From SpSt-398 sp041752235 (GTDB lineage Bacteria; Bacteroidota; Bacteroidia; Chitinophagales; Chitinophagaceae): a stretch of 64,000 nucleotides of DNA. The stretch covers positions 1-64,000 of the forward strand of contig JBGSHM010000001.1 in NCBI GenBank assembly GCA_041752235.1, written 5' to 3'. Position numbers and translations under genes: made by a program. This document shows, piece after piece, positions 1 to 7,939 of this stretch. Position 1 is the first letter of the stretch; each line of letters begins with the position of its first letter. Under the pieces are notes generated by a model. It saw only the letters and a program-made list of their open reading frames with translations, made no database searches and was not told the origin of the DNA.

Positions 1-189
1 GACCTCTGGTCTCGCACTTCCAGAAAGCCGCCTCTGGCGGCAATTAAACTATAAAAAAAATGAAATTATTGTTATTCGAGTCGCCAGAGGCGACGGGAGA
101 ATCCTGCGAGACCAGAGGTCTCGCACAGCAAGCCTCGCACAGCAATCAATTCCTAGCGTCCTTGTGTACTGGCGGTAAAACAAAAAAAG
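1..189. repeat. Nested palindromic repeat cluster at window edge
   Basis: A perfect 16-bp inverted repeat (1-16 against 105-120) encloses two small perfect hairpins, GCCGCC-TCT-GGCGGC (27-41) and GTCGCC-AGA-GGCGAC (80-94), which are partial reverse complements of each other. A third palindrome, GCGAGACC-AGA-GGTCTCGC, sits at 106-124, followed by two direct copies of CTCGCACAGCAA. Bases about 153-178 resemble the right arm of the CGC-rich repeat family found elsewhere in the window (ending TGGCGGTAAAA). The element may continue beyond the left edge. No gene is visible before the oxidoreductase 3' end. Confidence 0.75.
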
Positions 190-1233
190 TCAAACCTCCA
201 CCACCCTTCCTTCCTTCGAACTCCTCCACGCTGCATCAACAATTCGTATTGTCTTTACACCATCTGCAGCAGGCACAGGATTTGGCCCCTGTCCTGTCAG
301 GGCTTTATAGACATCATCAAAATAGTACATATAATTCCCGGGCTTGGAAATGGTTTGTTGTCTTGTCACCTGCCCATCTAATTCTGTATGCAATAACCCA
401 TCCGGCTGGGTTTGTTCCCCACACCAATTTTCAAAAGAAGGTGGCACTTCGGCCAATAACTTTTGTTCCTGTTGATCGGAGCGCTCCTGGAAAAAACTTC
501 CTTTCATGCCATGCAGGCTATAGGCCGGAAATGGTTCACGAGCGATACAGGTAGCTTTTAACCGAACGCGGAAATCGGCATAGTAGAATAGTATTTCAAA
601 ATAATCGGTAGCCTGTACATCGGGGCGCATGCGCCAGATATCGGCAAAGACCGCTTTGGGCCAGCCAAACAATTGCAGGGCCTGGTCAATGAGGTGGGGA
701 CCGAGATCGTAAATGATCCCTGCCCCGGGAAGTTCGCCTTCCTTATGGGGTTTACCGGCAGCATAAGGACGGTACCGGTCGTAGCGGATCTCCACTTCAC
801 GCAGGTCGCCCAACAACTTTTGCTCCACCACTTTTTTTACACTCAGGTAGTCCCCGTCGTACCGACGGTTTTGGTACACACATAAAAACAATCCCTTCTT
901 TTCGGCTAATTCGGCCAGTTCTTCCGCTTCTTTTAACTCAACCGTAAACGGTTTTTCCACGATCACTTTCTTTCCTGCCAGCAGCGCCGCTTTTGTATAA
1001 TCAAAATGTGTAAGCGTTGGGGTGTTGACAATAACCAGCTCAATGCTATCATCTGCCAGCAATTCTTCAAAGGAGCGGAATAATTTGGAATGGGGGTACC
1101 GCTCCCGTGAATCCATCCGGTTACGCTCTACAATACCGCTCAATTCAAAACCAGGATGTACATCGATAAAGGGTGCGTGAAATAATTTTCCACTCATTCC
1201 GTAGGAGGCAATACCGGTGGGGATGGGGGTCAT
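190..1233 (-). CDS. Gfo/Idh/MocA family oxidoreductase
   Basis: A 347-residue NAD(P)-dependent oxidoreductase of the Gfo/Idh/MocA family, a usual full length. The N-terminal Rossmann domain runs to about residue 120 and includes the family EKP motif (VIVEKPF, near residue 95); the C-terminal alpha/beta domain holds the YDLGPHLIDQALQLFG stretch in which the conserved His sits. Members oxidise or reduce sugars, inositols or related compounds, and the substrate cannot be read from sequence. It lies downstream of the arginase-like gene on the same strand, separated by a 7-bp-period repeat, so co-transcription is possible. The start is an ATG with no obvious ribosome-binding site, as is normal here. 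The family assignment is firm and the substrate is unknown. Confidence 0.88.
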   Translation of the reverse strand: MTPIPTGIASYGMSGKLFHAPFIDVHPGFELSGIVERNRMDSRERYPHSKLFRSFEELLADDSIELVIVNTPTLTHFDYTKAALLAGKKVIVEKPFTVELKEAEELAELAEKKGLFLCVYQNRRYDGDYLSVKKVVEQKLLGDLREVEIRYDRYRPYAAGKPHKEGELPGAGIIYDLGPHLIDQALQLFGWPKAVFADIWRMRPDVQATDYFEILFYYADFRVRLKATCIAREPFPAYSLHGMKGSFFQERSDQQEQKLLAEVPPSFENWCGEQTQPDGLLHTELDGQVTRQQTISKPGNYMYYFDDVYKALTGQGPNPVPAADGVKTIRIVDAAWRSSKEGRVVEV

Positions 1234-1252
1234 GGTTTTGTTTTATTTAGTT

Positions 1253-1293
1253 GTGAGGCGTGAATCGTGAGGCGTCAGTCGTGAGTCTCACGA
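1253..1293. repeat. Heptamer tandem repeat with inverted last unit
   Basis: Five degenerate 7-bp units in a row (GTGAGGC, GTGAATC, GTGAGGC, GTCAGTC, GTGAGTC) followed by one inverted unit (TCACGA). The last six bases enter the 3' end of the arginase-like gene and provide its stop codon. It is a short member of the intergenic tandem/inverted repeats of this window. Confidence 0.7.
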
Positions 1294-2424
1294 CCGCTCC
1301 TGTGCCCGCAACCACCGTTCCGGAATTTCATTGCTGCTGGCGAGGAGATAATCTTTATAACTGCAGGCGATGAATTGTTTATCGGGTAATTGCATCCACC
1401 AGCGTCCGGTTTTTTTACTTTGCAGAAAAATGGTCTCTACCTCGGCAAAGGCCATATGATATTCATTGAATGAATCCTTCTCATCCAGTTTGGCTTCTCT
1501 TTTTCCCCGGCCACGTCCATCCATCAGGTACCAGATCATTTGTGCGATCTGTTTGGCGGTAAGGTCATGTTGGTCACGATCGGGATCATAGCCATAAATG
1601 CCTACCGTATTCACCTGAGGGCTCATGCCCGCATAGCGCATGAGGGTACAGGCATCTTCGCCATTGAAGCCATTGGGCGAATCCACGTTGGCGGGAGCAA
1701 AGGCATGGGCAATGGCAGAAATATCAAAGCTAAAGAGTTGGGAGTTGCGAAGAACGGGTTCCATTTCTTCAATGCTTTCCTTTACATGTCCGACCCGGTA
1801 GCAATCAAAACGCAATTTGTCCATCGTCTCCAGTACCCGTGGATGGATATAATAACTTTGAAAACCGATATGGTTATAGTGGCGGATATAATTGGGTTCG
1901 CCGGTGAGCATTTCCATCAGGAAATTATCACAGCGAAAATCCGATTCCAGGTTCAGGTCGATCAGAGCGTCCACACATGTGGCTTCCACGATCTTTTTAT
2001 TCTGGCCATACGCATGGTATTGAGCAAGGGTTAGATCGTGTGAACCTCCCAGGATGATCACGGTTTTTCCTTCATTGATCAGTTCGTTGATCACCGTCTT
2101 TAACGCGGCATAGGTATCAGGCAGGTTGGCTCCTTTTTTCAGGTTGCCGATATCGGCCAGCCGGATATCGGTATGCCAAAAATACTGGGCATAGAATTGC
2201 CGGCGAATGCTATCCGGGGCAGAACTATAGGCCATGTGCATCCCGTTTCCTCTTTGCTCGCCGCATCCAATGATCACCAGGTCGGCTTCATCCAGGTCGG
2301 GAAACTCCTCCTCATACACTTTGATCACACTCCCGATCTGCCCGTCTTTATACCCCAGGTCATACGACAATTCAAATCGGTTGATGGGGAGGAGGAAGTC
2401 GGAGATGTTGAGGAAGTCTGACAT
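1288..2424 (-). CDS. Arginase/formiminoglutamase-like protein with degenerate metal site
   Basis: About 378 residues with the ureohydrolase (arginase/agmatinase/formimidoylglutamase) fold. GGSHD (about 126-130) matches the first metal-binding motif, but the DAHxD motif reads DLNLE (about 156-160) and the DxD motif reads FDIS (about 233-236), so about half of the six usual Mn ligands are replaced. From memory, related Bacteroidota proteins annotated as formimidoylglutamase show similar changes. I infer a non-canonical or non-catalytic role. The start was moved to the ATG at 2424 because the promoter motif TATATTTG (minus strand, 2430-2437) ends only a few bases upstream and overlaps any longer start; the mRNA would be almost leaderless. 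It is divergent from pheS. Confidence 0.8.
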   Translation of the reverse strand: MSDFLNISDFLLPINRFELSYDLGYKDGQIGSVIKVYEEEFPDLDEADLVIIGCGEQRGNGMHMAYSSAPDSIRRQFYAQYFWHTDIRLADIGNLKKGANLPDTYAALKTVINELINEGKTVIILGGSHDLTLAQYHAYGQNKKIVEATCVDALIDLNLESDFRCDNFLMEMLTGEPNYIRHYNHIGFQSYYIHPRVLETMDKLRFDCYRVGHVKESIEEMEPVLRNSQLFSFDISAIAHAFAPANVDSPNGFNGEDACTLMRYAGMSPQVNTVGIYGYDPDRDQHDLTAKQIAQMIWYLMDGRGRGKREAKLDEKDSFNEYHMAFAEVETIFLQSKKTGRWWMQLPDKQFIACSYKDYLLASSNEIPERWLRAQERS

Positions 2425-2429
2425 AATCA

Positions 2430-2437
2430 CAAATATA
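2430..2437 (-). promoter_or_regulatory. Bacteroidota -7 motif for arginase-like gene
   Basis: TATATTTG on the minus strand matches TAnnTTTG and ends 5 bases before the ATG, implying an almost leaderless transcript. No clear -33 TTG is seen. Confidence 0.55.
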
Positions 2438-2465
2438 GACCAGGATTCCATTGAAGAGATTCTTG

Positions 2466-2585
2466 GGTCAAAAATTCAAGGATGAAAGGATTGACAGGAT
2501 TTCCTGAGTTAATACCTTAATCCCTGTTTTTTCCCTGTAAAAAACTCACAAAAATAATCCGGTATAAATCCCTGAATTTTTGACC
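2466..2585. repeat. Dyad in the divergent promoter region
   Basis: Arms at 2466-2483 and 2568-2585 are inverted copies (GGTCAAAAATTCAAGGAT against ATCCCTGAATTTTTGACC, one mismatch). The interior contains shorter AGGATT/AATCCCTG inverted pieces. Unlike most repeats here it lies between two divergently transcribed genes, so it is not a shared terminator. Confidence 0.7.
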
Positions 2586-2612
2586 TTAGAAACTCGGCAA
2601 AATAATCCTGGT

Positions 2613-2620
2613 TATATTTG
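2613..2620 (+). promoter_or_regulatory. Bacteroidota -7 motif for pheS
   Basis: TATATTTG, a perfect match to TAnnTTTG, 5 bases before the pheS ATG. No convincing -33 element at the usual spacing. Confidence 0.55.
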
Positions 2621-2625
2621 CACCT

Positions 2626-3657
2626 ATGGACACCCTACTCCACCAAATAGCCTCTTACAAAGCAGAAGTAGCCGCCTTTTCCACCACGGATCCGAAGGTG
2701 CTGGAAGAATTCCGGATCAAATGGCTGGGCACAAAAGGGATCGTTAAGGCCACCATGGGAGAAATGAAACAAGTGCCAGCAGAAAAGAAAAAGGAATTTG
2801 GCCAGGTTTTGAATGATTTTAAATTGTTTGTAGAAGGCCGTTTTGAAGAACTCCAACATTCACTGAATGGTGCTACCCTCCAGGCAGGTCCGTCGATTGA
2901 CATGAGTTTACCCGGCGACCCCATCACAGTAGGAACACGCCACCCTATCAGTTTGGTTCGTAACCGGATCGTTTCGATCTTTCAAAGACTGGGCTTTTCC
3001 GTGGCCACCGGTCCGGAGATCGAAGATGACTGGCACAATTTTACCGCCCTTAACCTTCCGGAACACCATCCGGCAAGGGATATGCAGGATACTTTCTATG
3101 TACTTCAAAATCCAGACTGGCTGTTGCGTACCCATACCAGCAATGTACAGATACGGGAAATGGAAAAGGGAAAACTTCCGATCCGTATCGTATGTCCGGG
3201 TCGCGTTTACCGGAATGAAACCGTAAGCGCACGCGCGCACTGCTTCTTTCATCAGGTGGAAGGACTGTACATTGACGAGCAGGTGAGCTTCGCCGACCTG
3301 AAACAAACCCTGTACTTTTTTGTAAAGGAAATGTATGGAAAGGATGTAAAAGTGCGTTTTCGCCCCTCCTATTTTCCCTTTACCGAACCCAGCGCCGAAA
3401 TGGATGTAAGTTGCTTTATCTGCAACAGCAAAGGTTGCCGGGTATGTAAATATACCGGTTGGGTAGAGATACTTGGATGTGGCATGGTTCATCCCAACGT
3501 ATTGGAGAACTGTGGTATTGATAGCAATAAATACACGGGCTTTGCCTTTGGCATGGGGATCGAAAGACCTGCCATGCTACTATATGGGGTAAATGACCTG
3601 CGCCTATTCAGCGAAAACGACCTACGGTTTTTAAAACAATTCACCAGCGCCACATGA
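2626..3657 (+). CDS. pheS: Phenylalanyl-tRNA synthetase alpha subunit
   Basis: A 343-residue class II aminoacyl-tRNA synthetase subunit that charges tRNA-Phe as part of an alpha2beta2 enzyme; pheT is not in the window. The N-terminal coiled-coil arm spans about residues 1-90. The catalytic core follows, with motif 2 around VYRNETVSARAHCFFHQVEG, the Phe-binding stretch FRPSYFPFTEPSAEMDV, a CxxC-like cysteine cluster (CFICNSKGCRVC) and motif 3 GMGIERPAML. Length is normal for the bacterial alpha chain. The ATG at 2626 follows a perfect TATATTTG -7 element. The stop overlaps the start of the next gene by 4 bp (ATGA), implying translational coupling with the 3-hydroxyacyl-CoA dehydrogenase. Confidence 0.97.
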   Translation: MDTLLHQIASYKAEVAAFSTTDPKVLEEFRIKWLGTKGIVKATMGEMKQVPAEKKKEFGQVLNDFKLFVEGRFEELQHSLNGATLQAGPSIDMSLPGDPITVGTRHPISLVRNRIVSIFQRLGFSVATGPEIEDDWHNFTALNLPEHHPARDMQDTFYVLQNPDWLLRTHTSNVQIREMEKGKLPIRIVCPGRVYRNETVSARAHCFFHQVEGLYIDEQVSFADLKQTLYFFVKEMYGKDVKVRFRPSYFPFTEPSAEMDVSCFICNSKGCRVCKYTGWVEILGCGMVHPNVLENCGIDSNKYTGFAFGMGIERPAMLLYGVNDLRLFSENDLRFLKQFTSAT

Positions 3658-4505
3658 TCGGAACGATTTGCGTTTGCGGGGCCGGAACCATGGGCAGCGG
3701 AATCGCCCAGCATTTTGCCCTGCATGGCCGCTCCGTGATCCTCTTTGACCTGGAACAACGTTTTCTTGACCGGGCCCGGCAATGGATCGAAAAAGACCTA
3801 GAAAAAGGGGTAGAGAAAGGAAAGATCGATCCGGCAGAAAAAGATGCCACCCTTGCCCGTATCCGTTTTACAACCCAACACGAAGATTGTATTGCGCCAC
3901 TGATCATCGAAGCCATTATAGAGAAACCGGAAGCTAAAACAGCTTTATTTCATTCGCTGTCCAATTGGAATAAACCGGATGCGATCTTTGCCAGTAACAC
4001 CTCCTCTTTGTCTATAGAAGCTCTGGCCGGACAAATACCTAACCCGGAACGCGTGGTCGGATTGCATTTCTTTAATCCCGCCCCGCTCATGAAACTGGTG
4101 GAGATCGTTACCACCTCCTATAATGACCCTGCTACCATCCTCGCGCTGCAAAAACTTTGTACGGATACAGGGAAGATCCCCGTGGTATGCAAGGATTCAC
4201 CTGGTTTTATAGTCAACCGCGTAGCGAGACCATTTTATATTGAATCCCTTCGATTGGCAGAGGAGGGAGAAACCGATATGGCAACAATTGACCAACTGCT
4301 GGAAAATGCCGGGTTCCGCATGGGCCCCTTCCGCCTGATGGACCTGATCGGGAATGATGTCAACTATGCCGTGAGTCAATCGGTTTATGAGCAATTGGGG
4401 CAACCCGAACGATTAAAACCTTCTTACATTCAAAAAGAAAAAGTAGATAAAGGAGAATGGGGGAAGAAGACAGGCAAGGGATATTATGATTGGCAAAAAC
4501 CATAA
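3654..4505 (+). CDS. 3-hydroxyacyl-CoA / 3-hydroxybutyryl-CoA dehydrogenase
   Basis: A 283-residue single-function NAD-dependent dehydrogenase (Hbd/PaaH family) that interconverts 3-hydroxyacyl-CoA and 3-oxoacyl-CoA. The NAD-binding motif GAGTMGSGIAQ is at about residues 9-19, the catalytic His lies in VGLHFFNPAPLMKLVEIV, and GFIVNRV opens the C-terminal dimerisation domain. Length matches clostridial Hbd, with no hydratase fusion. It overlaps pheS by 4 bp, an unusual partner for a tRNA synthetase, and is followed 10 bp later by an epimerase on the same strand. A role in fatty acid or butyrate-type metabolism is family knowledge, and chain-length preference is unknown. Confidence 0.93.
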   Translation: MIGTICVCGAGTMGSGIAQHFALHGRSVILFDLEQRFLDRARQWIEKDLEKGVEKGKIDPAEKDATLARIRFTTQHEDCIAPLIIEAIIEKPEAKTALFHSLSNWNKPDAIFASNTSSLSIEALAGQIPNPERVVGLHFFNPAPLMKLVEIVTTSYNDPATILALQKLCTDTGKIPVVCKDSPGFIVNRVARPFYIESLRLAEEGETDMATIDQLLENAGFRMGPFRLMDLIGNDVNYAVSQSVYEQLGQPERLKPSYIQKEKVDKGEWGKKTGKGYYDWQKP

Positions 4506-4515
4506 TCACGCATAA

Positions 4516-5502
4516 ATGAAGATCACCCTTACTGGCGCTACCGGATTTTTAGGGGCCTATATTGCCAGGGAACTGGTAGGTCGGGGACATACCATTCGTG
4601 CCTTGCGCCGCCCGGGAGCCGTGGTGCCTTCCTATATCGAATCTTCCATATGGGAAAAGATAGAATGGGTAGAAGGAGATGTGTTGGATATCCCTTCGCT
4701 GGAAGAAGCCCTGAAAGGAGCCGAAGCAGTTATTCATTCCGCGGCCATGGTTTCCTTTGAAAGTGGCGGAAAAGAAAAAATTTATCTCGTAAACCGCGAG
4801 GGAACGGCCAATGTGGTTAACCTGGCGTTGGAGCTGGGAGTTCCGCGGATGGTACATATAAGTTCCGTAGCGGCCCTGGGACGTACCGCACATGGGGACC
4901 AGGTGAATGAAGAAAAGAAATGGGTGGAAAGTAATTTGAATACGCATTACTCAAGGTCCAAACAACAGGCCGAAATGGAAGTATGGCGGGGAATAGGTGA
5001 AGGCTTATCCGCCGTGATCTTAAACCCAAGTACGATACTGGGTTTTGGTGATTGGGATAAAAGCAGCTCGGCCATCTTCAAAAAAATTTACAAAGGCTTC
5101 CCCTGGTACACCGACGGCATAAATGGGTTTGTGGATGTAGAAGATGTGGCCCGTGCGACAGTCTTGCTTATGGAATCAGATATCACCGAGCAACGATTTA
5201 TTGTGAGTGCGGAGAATTGGACCTTCAAAAAACTATTTGAAACCATGGCGGCAGGTTTTGGTGTTAAAGCTCCTTCGCGACTTGCTACACCGTTCCTGAG
5301 TGCATTGGCCTGGAGGATGGAAGGGATCCGTTGTTTCTTTAGTGGCGAGCGCCCGGTTCTGACCCGCGAGAGTGCCCGAATTGCACAAACAAAAACCTAT
5401 TTTCAAAACGATAAGCTACTCAGGGCCCTCCCGGGATTTTCCTTCACCCCATTGGAAGAATCCATTCAAAAAGCCTGTGTTAAATACGGGCATAATTATT
5501 GA
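4516..5502 (+). CDS. NAD-dependent epimerase/dehydratase (extended SDR)
   Basis: A 328-residue extended short-chain dehydrogenase/reductase. The nucleotide-binding motif TGATGFLG is at residues 6-13 and the catalytic YxxxK pair is Tyr145/Lys149 (YSRSK). HISSV at about 114-118 supplies the catalytic Ser. Members include dihydroflavonol reductase-like, sugar-nucleotide and sterol-type enzymes, and the substrate is not evident. It probably forms an operon with pheS and the 3-hydroxyacyl-CoA dehydrogenase (10-bp gap). Its last codons overlap the left arm of an AT-rich inverted repeat. Confidence 0.85.
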   Translation: MKITLTGATGFLGAYIARELVGRGHTIRALRRPGAVVPSYIESSIWEKIEWVEGDVLDIPSLEEALKGAEAVIHSAAMVSFESGGKEKIYLVNREGTANVVNLALELGVPRMVHISSVAALGRTAHGDQVNEEKKWVESNLNTHYSRSKQQAEMEVWRGIGEGLSAVILNPSTILGFGDWDKSSSAIFKKIYKGFPWYTDGINGFVDVEDVARATVLLMESDITEQRFIVSAENWTFKKLFETMAAGFGVKAPSRLATPFLSALAWRMEGIRCFFSGERPVLTRESARIAQTKTYFQNDKLLRALPGFSFTPLEESIQKACVKYGHNY

Positions 5503-5581
5503 TTATTCGTTATTAATTATTGATCTTTATAGCAGACTATTCTCGTTTGCCCTAATAATCAATATTTAACAATCAATAATT
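5494..5581. repeat. AT-rich heptamer-type inverted repeat
   Basis: Arms built from ATTATTG/ATTATTA-like 7-bp units; outer 11 bases perfect (AATTATTGATT at 5494-5504 against AATCAATAATT at 5571-5581). The left arm overlaps the 3' end of the upstream gene and the right arm abuts the next start codon. The same family recurs at 55447-55539 and inside 62401-62574. Confidence 0.75.
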
Positions 5582-5583
5582 CT

Positions 5584-6663
5584 ATGAAAGCCGCTTCCCT
5601 TTCAGTCTTGCTTTTAATTTTCTGGACCACTTCTTACACCCAAAACGGTTTTATTGTTTCCGGAAAAGTACTCGACTCTGTCACGCAACAACCACTATTT
5701 GGCGCTTCCGTATTTTGCCAAAATACAACCCAGGGTACCAGCACCAGCATGGAAGGAGGGTTTACACTTCGTTTGCGTCCGGGTGGCTACGACCTGGTGG
5801 TGACCTATACCGGTTATCAATCCCAAACCATTCGTGTTACTGATAATGACCCGGTATCCAACCTGATCGTAAACCTGGTGAAAGCAGAAAAAAGCATGGA
5901 GGAGGTTGTCATCCGCAGTTCAAATGAGGTATTGGACGGATGGGAAAAATATGGAAGTTTTTTCACCGACTTATTTATTGGCGCAACGCCCTTTGCCAAA
6001 CAATGCACCTTACAAAATCCGCAGGCGCTGAAATTTTTCTACTATAAACGAAGCGATAAACTGAAAATCCTGGCAGAAGAACCCGTGGTGGTGGTAAACA
6101 ATGCGCTGGGGTACATCTTGCGGTACCAACTCGATTCCTTTGTGTACCGCTACCCCGACAGCCAGTACAGCTATCGTGGGTATTGCTTTTTTGAGGAAAT
6201 GCAAGGATCCAGGGCTGAAATGAAAGTGTGGCATACCAACCGGAAAGCCGCTTATTATGGAAGCCGTCTTCATTTTATGCACGCGTATTATGACCGCAAC
6301 CTGAAAGAAGATGGTTTTATTGTAGGGCTGCTCAGTCAAACAGACGAAACCAAATTTGACCAGGTACAACAACCGTATAACCCGGAATACTATACCCGTA
6401 TCGACAGTACCTCGGAGGTAGATATCAACTTCCCCCGACGAATAAGCATCACTTACACCAAAAAAGTTCCGGAAAATGATTACCTCGATAAATTCAGGTT
6501 GCCCCGCAGCCTGGGGGTGCAGATCACCTATGCCGACCTAAAAGACTATATCACCATTACGGAAAACGGGTACTATTACAATCAGGGAGATTGGGTGAAT
6601 TTCGGTTATTGGAGTTGGAAGAATATCGGCGATATGCTTCCGTATGACTATATACCGGATTAA
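5584..6663 (+). CDS. Secreted carboxypeptidase-regulatory-like domain protein
   Basis: A 359-residue exported protein with an N-terminal signal sequence (MKAASLSVLLLIFWTTSYTQ). A CarboxypepD_reg-like beta-sandwich follows at about residues 24-105 (GKVLDSVTQQPLFGASVFCQNTTQG, with GGFTLRLRPGGYDLVVTYTGYQ). This domain is common at the N-terminus of SusC/TonB-dependent receptors, but here no plug or barrel follows. The remaining ~250 residues are Tyr-rich and not recognised. It is likely periplasmic or surface-exposed. The 3' end converges with the LpxD-like gene, leaving only 10 bp between them. Confidence 0.7.
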   Translation: MKAASLSVLLLIFWTTSYTQNGFIVSGKVLDSVTQQPLFGASVFCQNTTQGTSTSMEGGFTLRLRPGGYDLVVTYTGYQSQTIRVTDNDPVSNLIVNLVKAEKSMEEVVIRSSNEVLDGWEKYGSFFTDLFIGATPFAKQCTLQNPQALKFFYYKRSDKLKILAEEPVVVVNNALGYILRYQLDSFVYRYPDSQYSYRGYCFFEEMQGSRAEMKVWHTNRKAAYYGSRLHFMHAYYDRNLKEDGFIVGLLSQTDETKFDQVQQPYNPEYYTRIDSTSEVDINFPRRISITYTKKVPENDYLDKFRLPRSLGVQITYADLKDYITITENGYYYNQGDWVNFGYWSWKNIGDMLPYDYIPD

Positions 6664-6673
6664 AAACCCTTAC

Positions 6674-7615
6674 TTATTCCATTAATTTCTTCCAGAGTTC
6701 GGGAATTCGTTTTACCCAAACCAATTCCTTCATTTTCTCTTTGGCATCCATAGCTGGTGAACCAAAATAACTTTTACCTCCTTCCAGACTGGCGGGTACG
6801 CCACTCTGCGCCATTAACACAGCACCTTTACCAATGGTAAGTGTTTTACTTACGCCTACCTGTCCCCAAAGGATGACCTCATCCTCTATGGTAGTGGCAC
6901 CTGCAATACCAACCTGTGCCGCGAAAAGACAGTTGCGACCAATGACCGTATCATGCCCGATATGCACCATATTATCCATCTTGGTGCCTTTGCCGATCAC
7001 CGTGTCACCACTCACGCCCCGGTCAATAGTACAACCCGCGCCGATCTCCACTCCATCTTCGATCACTACCCTGCCACAACTTTTCATACGCCGGTAATGG
7101 ATCTCCCGATCAGACTTTTTATTGTAGTAAAAGGCGTCACTTCCGATCACCGTACCCGATTGAATCACCACATCATCCCCAATGATACAATGGTCCATGA
7201 TGGTGACATTGGGATGGATCACACAGCGTTCCCCAATGTGAACATGATCGCCGATATAGGTGTTGGGCATGATCACCGTATCCGCTCCCGCGCGGGAATG
7301 TGCGCCAAAAGGAACCAGAGAAGGTTTAAAAGGACGAAAATGATCCACCAGGCGCAAATAAGCCTCAAAAGGTTGTTCAGTTACCAATAAGGCTTTCCCC
7401 GGAGGGCAATCCATGGCTTTGTTGATGATGATATAACTCGCCGCCGATTGAATACATTTATCGTAATACTTCGGATGATCCACAAATACCAGATCGCCCT
7501 TTTCCACTTTGTGAATCTCATTCATACCCGTGGCCATTCCATTGGTATCTCCAATGATACTTGCGCCAATGAACGACGCGATCCACTCCATCGAAACAGG
7601 TTGATCAAACTTCAT
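6674..7615 (-). CDS. LpxD-like UDP-3-O-acylglucosamine N-acyltransferase
   Basis: About 313 residues of a left-handed beta-helix acyltransferase. An N-terminal LpxD-type uridine-binding domain (to about residue 100; VFVDHPKYYDKCIQSAASYIIIN) is followed by many hexapeptide repeats and the catalytic-type His stretch DNMVHIGHDTVIG. LpxD N-acylates UDP-3-O-acyl-glucosamine in lipid A synthesis. Genomes of this phylum often carry a second LpxD-like gene, and the usual lpxC/lpxA/fabZ neighbours are absent here, so it may be the paralogue rather than lpxD itself. The start was set at the ATG at 7615 because a perfect TACCTTTG promoter motif (minus, 7631-7638) covers the longer start. Confidence 0.78.
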   Translation of the reverse strand: MKFDQPVSMEWIASFIGASIIGDTNGMATGMNEIHKVEKGDLVFVDHPKYYDKCIQSAASYIIINKAMDCPPGKALLVTEQPFEAYLRLVDHFRPFKPSLVPFGAHSRAGADTVIMPNTYIGDHVHIGERCVIHPNVTIMDHCIIGDDVVIQSGTVIGSDAFYYNKKSDREIHYRRMKSCGRVVIEDGVEIGAGCTIDRGVSGDTVIGKGTKMDNMVHIGHDTVIGRNCLFAAQVGIAGATTIEDEVILWGQVGVSKTLTIGKGAVLMAQSGVPASLEGGKSYFGSPAMDAKEKMKELVWVKRIPELWKKLME

Positions 7616-7630
7616 TTGAATAGATTTTAA

Positions 7631-7638
7631 CAAAGGTA
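7631..7638 (-). promoter_or_regulatory. Bacteroidota -7 motif for LpxD-like gene
   Basis: TACCTTTG on the minus strand, 15 bases before the chosen ATG; it decides between the 7615 and 7633 starts. Confidence 0.55.
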
Positions 7639-7739
7639 AACATTGCCATTACGCTTCCCTTCTTCTCCTTTTTTATCCGTTCATCTAACCGAAAATACCT
7701 TACCCTTTTCCACAGCAAGTTTTAAAATGTGAATAAAAT

Positions 7740-7862
7740 ATTTTGGAAAATTTTTCTATATAGGGAATTTTCTTATTAATATTGTGTCGGGAATTTATTT
7801 TCCCGGTACTTACTAACCCATCCACATATTAATCTCCCCCGTTTTCGGGGGAGATTTTTTTT
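7740..7862 (+). ncRNA. Candidate small RNA ending in an intrinsic terminator
   Basis: The 306-bp gap between the LpxD-like gene and yicC has no ORF but holds a textbook terminator at 7833-7862 that no plus-strand gene upstream can use, since the nearest ends at 6663 and faces an opposing gene. Just before it is a second hairpin, CGGGAA (7788-7793) with TTCCCG (7800-7805). I infer a short stable transcript of about 70-120 nt. A possible -7 element is the imperfect TAATATTG near 7776-7785. No known RNA family was recognised, and the 5' end is a guess. Confidence 0.45.
7833..7862 (+). terminator. Rho-independent terminator of candidate small RNA
   Basis: Perfect 9-bp stem TCTCCCCCG / CGGGGGAGA with a TTTT loop, followed by eight T residues. 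Reads on the plus strand only. Confidence 0.85.
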
Positions 7863-7939
7863 ACAGACATCCTTCCTCCATTCAGAAACTTATTGCGAAG
7901 ACAGACCCATTAAATACCTTTACCAGAATACAAAAGCCT

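Noticed and set aside
60..554. Open frame of 164 codons on the plus strand at the left edge
   Set aside because: It runs through the nested palindromes and then antisense to the Gfo/Idh/MocA oxidoreductase; no family resemblance and skewed composition.
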